Shown here piece by piece: positions 60,101-64,000 of a stretch of DNA of 64,000 bases. Made by a program: the position numbers and the translations under genes. The notes beneath the pieces were generated by a model that ran no database searches, was not told the origin of the DNA, and saw nothing but the letters and a program-made list of their open reading frames with translations. Location of the stretch: positions 346,374-410,373 of the forward strand of contig JALJCO010012847.1 of NCBI GenBank assembly GCA_023101725.1, read 5' to 3'. This stretch comes from Atherinomorus stipes. Its lineage: Eukaryota; Chordata; Actinopteri; Atheriniformes; Atherinidae. Positions within the stretch are counted from its first letter, which is position 1, and each line of letters starts with the position of its first letter.

Positions 60101-63100
60101 CCCCAGCAGCGAAGGCAAAAACTCATCTCTTTCACAAATTAACATTTAACGGGGAAATTCCTCTTTGTTGATATGAGTGGCGCGAGCGACAGTGAAAGCC
60201 CACGGTGCGCCACCAAAGTTAAAATACTTCAATAATTTGGAGGAACAATACTATTATAACAGTGTATTATTGGCGTACACTCTCTGGTCCATGGGATCGT
60301 GTACCGACCGGTTATTTTATTCGCCTGGTTAGTGGGTAATGCTTGTAACCGGCGTATAGCTACTGCATGGCGTAGCGACACCGTCGCATTTAAAATAAAC
60401 AGCGGTACACCACAAATACGTGAAAATGACAGGGTGGTTTCAGGTAAAAGGGAGAAAAACAACACAAATAAGTAAAGAGCCGCGTGTTCCTGTGGACTTG
60501 TCGAAGAACCGCTCTCGTCTTTCCACGGTGAGGTCCATGTCGCGTACTCAAAATCTTGACGGGTTGAGTACGTCATCGGGTACTGCATCTTAATTTTCAC
60601 ATACTATGCATACTGTTTTTCATTTAGATGTAGTATACTCAAAATTTTGAGTATTGAGTATGCAAGTATGCGATTTGGGACGAGTCACCCTTCAGCATAC
60701 ATCCATATAATAAAAGAGACGGGGCAGCCTCTCTATAAGGCATTATCTGCAACAAAACTCTTTTATTTCATCAATGCTTTAGGAAGAAAGAATGAACGAA
60801 TGAGTACTATTGTCCTGTGAGTTCAAAGTTTTATGAATTGTGGTCTTTTTTTTTTGCTGTCTGGGTAGTGAGCTGCTCCTCAGCTGTACTACAGAAACAC
60901 GCATTGTGAACCCGCGATCCCAAAAAGTGTGTAGAACACCCTGATAACTAATGGAAAGCTAAATCTGGACTCACAGGGCAATAGTACTTGTTCATTCATT
61001 CATTCTCCTTTAAGTATTGGTGAAAATCAAGGAGTTTTGCTGCAGATAATGGCTTACAGAGGCTGCCCTGCCTCTCCCATTATATACACTGCTGAAGGGC
61101 GACTCAACGTAATATCTTCCAAAGGAGTCAAAGAGATACCGAAATTTTACCGGTGAGTAAACACACATATAAACTCCTAGAAATAAGGCCCAGGTTGAAA
61201 AAAATAAAGTTATCCTATAATAGTGCACTGCTTCGTCCTCCTGAGCCACTGGGTGGTGGACCAGAATCTCTTAAACATCATCTGGAAGTTGTTCTCTACT
61301 GAAGTCCTCCCATGCCAGAGTTTTTGCCTCAGCGACCACCAAAGCCATGTTCCGCTTCGCCTGCCTCAGGCCAAAAGGACAAGGACCCTGCTTCAGCTTG
61401 ATGGCATCCCTCACTGCTGGTGTCCACCAACAGGGATTGCTGCTATGAAAGGCACCGAGCACCTTACGGCCACAGCCCACGTGGACTTGATGTCCCTACC
61501 TCACTTGGGACATGGTTGGGGGCCCAGTACACTCTGCACTGGTATTATTACAAAGAGATTTTGCAGTGTTGTGTAACTGGAACTGGCTTGCTGTGTTGGT
61601 TAAGTGTTGACATCATATTGAGCTTTTGAACAGCAGTTTGTGAACCCCTGCTGGATATTATACACCCCCTGATTAGATTGTCCTGCCCCCAATTCTGACT
61701 TTTCCTGCTTTTTCTCTGCTGGCTGAAGGCGACGCATCGCGAATGGAGCTTTGAGAGGAATATTGTGTTTAATTAGGTTCTTCCTCAGATTAGCAGTATT
61801 CCCGCCGGTACTGTTTGATTTTATGTGAAATGGTACTTAGTAGTACTGACAGAATTCAGGTCGGTACCAATAGAAGTACCAAATTTAGTACTCATCCCTA
61901 CAAATACCTAATATATCTCCAACAACAGCATCCAAAGCATCTGACAACAATCAGGAATGACCTCATATAATCTGGCAGATACATGTGGGGGCCACTTTAA
62001 CACTTTAACATGATATTTTAACATTTTTGCAAACCAATCACACCCTTGACACAGGACAGAGTCTGAGGTGTGTTTAACCACCTGCCTCCAAACTCAAAAT
62101 ACCCATCTGATGAGATCCGAAGGAACCAAGTCTGATCCACAAAGACCCAAATTCACAACCTCCAGTCTCAGACCCACAAGACTTCCAGAAACCCCAGAAA
62201 AGAAAAGGAAGCGAGGCTCTATGAGCTCTCCTTCTTCATTTTTCTTCTCTCCATCCCTCTGAGATGTTCATTTCCTGTCTGCTATCACAAATATAAACCA
62301 GAACTTGAGTTCTATAGTTGTACAAATACTCGTAGGTTACTCGTGATGAAAGAAAGATTACCTTCATTCCCTGATTTCTGCCCAGCGTTAGCTGGAGGAT
62401 CCACTCAGATCAAACATTTTCCTCCACACTGCACATCTTTCAGTCAGAAGTTGCAGACTGTTACATCATACAACGGCTGATGGCACATGTGATGTCATCG
62501 GCTCAGCTGATCTCGGGAGAGTTCATCCCTGCTGCTCTTCCAGATGTTTGGAAAATTTTCAATCTTTTCTAGACACAGTGTGAAACTTCCTTTTGGGATG
62601 AATCAGTCTCAACTCTGCTCTTACCTGGTTAAGCCCTGGCTCCTGTTGCCATGGCGACAGCCCCTCTACACCACAACTGTCTGAACCGGAACCACCAATC
62701 GGACCAGGCTCAGCCCCGTACTCCTGGGCAGGCCTGTACTCCATCTGCTCGGTCAGCCACATCTGGGTGCGAACAGCTGGCTGGATGGGAGATCCTCGGT
62801 CGGCCCTCTGACCCACAGGTGAGTCTACCTGCGTGGGAAGGCTGTGGTCATACACCTGTCCAGCTGCCAGAGCCGTTCTGGCCTCAGGTAGAGCGCCGAA
62901 GTTCATGTCCAGACTCTTCTGTCTGATGGGAGAGGAATGAGCTGAGGCGGAGAACAGGTCTGTTTCCAAAGATCTGCTGCTGTGGTGGAACCGGTAAGCG
63001 GGTCTGGATCCCGGAGAACGCTGCAGGAAGCTATTGCAGATCAACGAGGAGGACAGGGGTAGATACAGGTCTGTGTTGGACGCCAGGCTCTCCTTTCTGT

Positions 63101-63475
63101 ACGCCTTCAGTAAGCCCCGATCCAGGGAGCCCTGAGTGTCGGGGTTGTACCTCCGTCCTGCAGACGTCCTCGTAGACCTCTTATCAGCTCCCGACGACAG
63201 CTTGGTAAAGGAGGACGACCTCCGGATGGGCTGATGGTCCTTGATGTCCAGACAGCTCGGTGGCCCCCCGGGAGAAGTGGGTGGGATGGGGAGATGGAAC
63301 GGCCTGCTACAGCGGCTGGTGCTGTGGGGGGAAACTGGGATTCTAAGACGACTTCCCGGTGAGGATGATGGAGATGGGAGGACTGGGACAACGGGGATAC
63401 CTTCATCATCCAGGTTCAGGTGATGCTGGGACAGCGGCTGGAAGGACAGAGGTGTTGTGCTGGAGCTAGAGTCAT
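43723..63475 (-). CDS. cep85l: Centrosomal protein 85-like (N-terminus missing)
   Basis: Coiled-coil protein of the CEP85/CEP85L family at the centrosome. Exons: 63475-62625, 57753-57668, 57567-57450, 57374-57207, 57128-56976, 52913-52759, 51468-51351, 51241-51191, 49235-49116, 47619-47438, 43972-43723. Phases agree throughout: 2252 nt, about 750 codons with stop, against about 805 in human. The first visible exon begins mid-codon, so roughly the first 60-70 residues are outside the window. It encodes a Ser/Pro-rich region ([27 protein letters not shown]). Next come [16 protein letters not shown], a long coiled coil, [15 protein letters not shown] and [17 protein letters not shown]. Then follow [36 protein letters not shown] and the C-terminal [20 protein letters not shown]. 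The 47438 donor (AG then GTTCAT) is weak but phase-correct. Exon 49235-49116 is assigned by splice sites and phase more than by homology. Confidence 0.93.
44880..46370. repeat. A/G-rich low-complexity block, suspect consensus
   Basis: Long A runs (45093-45260, 45355-45395, 45715-45742), G runs (45611-45624, 45659-45679) and near-homopolymer AT text with sporadic single-base changes. Composition differs abruptly from both sides. It lies in the last cep85l intron, with no repeat unit or coding sequence. The pattern resembles collapsed or badly polished long-read sequence. Confidence 0.7.
46371..47437. other. cep85l intron, nothing recognised
   Basis: Moderately T-rich start, then ordinary sequence. 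47160-47437 is open on the plus strand but antisense to the cep85l exon end and without motifs. Confidence 0.5.
47620..49115. other. cep85l intron, nothing recognised
   Basis: The largest ORF, minus-strand 48321-48725 (134 codons), shows no domain and has no splice context consistent with cep85l. A (GAT)n run lies at 48759-48776. Confidence 0.5.
49302..49752. mobile_element. piggyBac-like MITE flanked by TTAA
   Basis: Inverted ends AGTGACTAGAGGCAGGAATT and AATCTTGCCTCTAGTCCCT. TTAA is at 49298-49301 and 49753-49756. It is 451 bp and non-coding, and starts 66 bases before the acceptor of the cep85l exon at 49235 when read on the gene's strand. Confidence 0.8.
50010..51165. repeat. Minisatellite, about 17-bp unit, in cep85l intron
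   Basis: Roughly 65 copies of GGATCAGATGATGGACT and variants (GATAAGCTGATGGATTT, GATCAGCTGATAGACT). Higher-order blocks of variants recur. The right end lies about 25 bases from the donor of the 51241-51191 exon. Confidence 0.93.
51628..52278. mobile_element. MITE with TTTACATGGA inverted ends
   Basis: Left GGGCACGTTTACATGGA and right TCCATGTAAACGCAGC are inverted; internal parts such as TTTCGGTATGAAATCATTCT are echoed inverted on the right. It lies in a cep85l intron. No transposase. Confidence 0.6.
53125..53597. mobile_element. Palindromic MITE with long inverted ends
   Basis: The ends CACTGCAAAAACTCAAATCT and AGATTTGAGTTTTTGCAGTG are perfect inverted copies. Similarity continues inwards for about 150 bp on each side (TTCCTATATCTCACTGAAAT and its complement). 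It is a hairpin-forming fish MITE in a cep85l intron. Confidence 0.85.
54125..54398 (-). mobile_element. tRNA-derived SINE, minus strand
   Basis: On the minus strand the head (54395-54310) has an A-box-like GTATCATAATGGTAATG and a perfect B box GGGTTCAAGCCCC. The body contains CTGAGCAAGGTCCGTC and GCCCACTGCTAATTAG, and the tail GTAAAATGCAGAGCTTG resembles fish SINEs with a TAAATGCAGAG end. It lies in a cep85l intron. Confidence 0.7.
54647..56963. repeat. Minisatellite, 19-bp unit, next to splice donor
   Basis: About 120 copies of ATCAGGGATCAGGTGCACG with GTGTACG, GTGTATG and CTGTCAGGTGTACG variants. The left third has more CTGTCAGG-type units, while the right two thirds are very uniform. The right edge is about 12 bases from the donor of the cep85l exon 57128-56976, so on the gene's strand the intron begins almost directly with the array. 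As 19 is not a multiple of 3, all plus frames stay open with a 19-residue period, which produces spurious ORFs up to 340 codons. Confidence 0.97.
57775..59074 (-). mobile_element. RTE/Rex-like LINE, 3' part
   Basis: Minus-strand non-LTR retrotransposon. Its 3' end is the CATC-repeat at 57777-57790 (GATG-type tail on the sense strand). Sense-strand RT landmarks are degraded but visible, such as [16 protein letters not shown] around 58590-58530, where an RT of this family has a GLRQGCPLSP-like motif. Stops and shifts are frequent. A hAT-like MITE (58155-58419) interrupts it, and a foldback element splits off its 5' part, which resumes at 61217. Confidence 0.75.
58155..58419. mobile_element. hAT-like MITE, TSD GCGGTGAA
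   Basis: Ends TAGGGCTGAAAGATATATCG and CATATCGTTCAGCCCTA. A perfect 8-bp duplication, GCGGTGAA, lies at 58147-58154 and 58420-58427. The surrounding LINE sequence continues across it, confirming the insertion. Confidence 0.92.
59075..61216. mobile_element. Large TTAA foldback element inside the LINE
   Basis: Left AGGATGACTTTC, T run, CAACCTGGACCCTATTTCTA is mirrored on the right by CTAGAAATAAGGCCCAGGTTG to AAAGTTATCCT. Inverted similarity extends about 100 bp from each end and resumes near 60700-61060. TTAA (59071-59074) and a mutated ATAA (61217-61220) border it. The host LINE is contiguous once it is removed. A second inverted-repeat element (59184-60690) sits inside. Confidence 0.7.
59184..60690. 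mobile_element. Nested inverted-repeat element (CCCAAATCGC ends)
   Basis: The left end GTCCCAAATCGCGTACTTGC is inverted on the right as GCAAGTATGCGATTTGGGAC. A further internal copy, GTCCCAAATCGCATACT, lies at 59299. A short ORF at 59470-59565 and a 123-codon minus ORF at 60229-60600 have no recognisable domain. The superfamily is undetermined. Confidence 0.65.
61217..61560 (-). mobile_element. RTE/Rex-like LINE, 5' continuation
   Basis: Continuation of the LINE at 57775-59074 beyond the foldback insertion. On the plus strand it contains GGTGGTGGACCAGAATC, CCATGCCAGAGTTTTTGCCT and CACTGCTGGTGTCCACCAAC, which I recognise as antisense segments of this common fish LINE in the correct order. Confidence 0.7.
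61561..62624. other. cep85l intron, nothing recognised
   Basis: Ordinary sequence between the LINE piece and the large cep85l exon. No motif, RNA gene or terminal repeat was noticed. Confidence 0.5.
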
Positions 63476-63703
63476 CTGCAGAAGAAGCCAAAGAGGACAT
63501 TAAAAAGACTTCCTTGAATCTGCTGTCATGGCAACAGACTGTTTATGAAAGTATCCTGGTTCCACTGTGGTTGCCTTTAAAATAAATAAATAAATAAATA
63601 TCTTTATTGATGAAAAGCAGAACTCATAATAGGGGATTATTACGCTTCCGTGTTCCGGTTTCCGGAAGTTGAAACATCTGAAGCTTCCTCTTCCGGGCCA
63701 GGA

Positions 63704-63974
63704 ATGGCTCAATCCAAGTCTCGATGTTGCTGCTCTGTTCCATTGTGTACATCTAATAAACATCGCCAGCCGTACCTAAGTTTTCATGGATTCCCGACTG
63801 AAAAGACACTAAGGAAGAAGTGGATGAAAGCGATTTGTCGGAGTGAAGGACCGAAATTTAAAATAAAACAAGAACTGCACGTATGTCTGTAGTCGGCACT
63901 TCAATGATGCAGACTACACTACAGCTAGTGTTAGCAAGCTCGTGTTAGCTGACGTTACCAACTTTCGTTTGTAA
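63704..63974 (+). pseudogene. THAP-type zinc-finger fragment, frameshifted
   Basis: Plus-strand reading begins MAQSKSRCCCSVPLCTSNKH, then LSFHGFPTEKTLRKKW and KAICRSEGPKFKIKQELHV, the layout of a THAP C2CH domain (CxxxC pair, FHxFP, W). The second metal pair CSRHF follows only after a +4 shift: TGTCTGT at 63884-63890 looks like a small duplication. The shifted frame then runs FNDADYTTASVSKL to a stop at 63972-63974. The usual AVP-type motif is not visible. It could be a transposon-derived THAP remnant or a gene damaged here. It is divergent to cep85l and intronless. Confidence 0.6.
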
Positions 63975-64000
63975 AACATACAAGCGTCTGAAAATCGGGT

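Noticed and set aside
60229..60600. 123-codon minus-strand ORF
   Set aside because: It lies inside the nested inverted-repeat element with no transposase motif. It is probably chance.

Overview
This window is vertebrate nuclear DNA, almost certainly from a teleost fish. It carries three spliced, conserved animal genes with long introns. Their introns and flanks are filled with the repeat mix typical of fish genomes: hAT-like MITEs with 8-bp target duplications, Tc1/mariner remnants, TTAA-flanked piggyBac-like MITEs, L1- and RTE-type LINE pieces, tRNA-derived SINEs and several large minisatellites. All annotation comes from reading the sequence. Family names rest on recognised protein motifs, and no database search was possible.

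Layout. 1-860 and about 2210-4780 are two tandem-repeat arrays, followed by about 0.8 kb of unremarkable sequence. katna1 (katanin p60 ATPase subunit A1) lies on the minus strand, 17023 down to 5917. It has ten coding exons that join in frame to 489 residues, close to the roughly 490 of other vertebrates. Its introns hold a nest of transposons (8881-12114) in which every layer has kept its target-site duplication. 17.5-24.7 kb is repeat-rich. It contains an L1 inside a hAT-like element, a probable CpG-rich 5' region for katna1 near 21.9-22.1 kb, and a decayed mobile-type ORF at 22.7-24.2 kb. gopc (Golgi-associated PDZ and coiled-coil protein, also PIST or CAL) lies on the plus strand, 25021-39405. 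It has nine coding exons including a 24-nt microexon and encodes 445 residues when the microexon is used. 40.5-43.3 kb is the space between the converging gopc and cep85l 3' ends and holds two neighbouring Tc1-type elements. cep85l (centrosomal protein 85-like) lies on the minus strand from 63475 down to 43723. Eleven exons join in frame to about 750 codons, and the N-terminal exon is not in the window. A THAP-domain fragment with a frameshift sits at the right edge.

The three genes do not form an operon or known complex. katna1 severs microtubules at centrosomes and spindle poles, cep85l is a centrosomal coiled-coil protein, and gopc is a Golgi trafficking scaffold. gopc and cep85l are also near each other on human chromosome 6q22, so that pairing looks like old synteny.

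The most interesting features are the gopc microexon, the layered hAT/L1 nest with readable insertion order, transposons carrying TCTCGCGAGA palindromes, a roughly 2.3-kb 19-bp minisatellite ending within about 15 bases of a cep85l splice donor, and a 1.5-kb A/G-homopolymer block in cep85l that looks more like a consensus error than biology.
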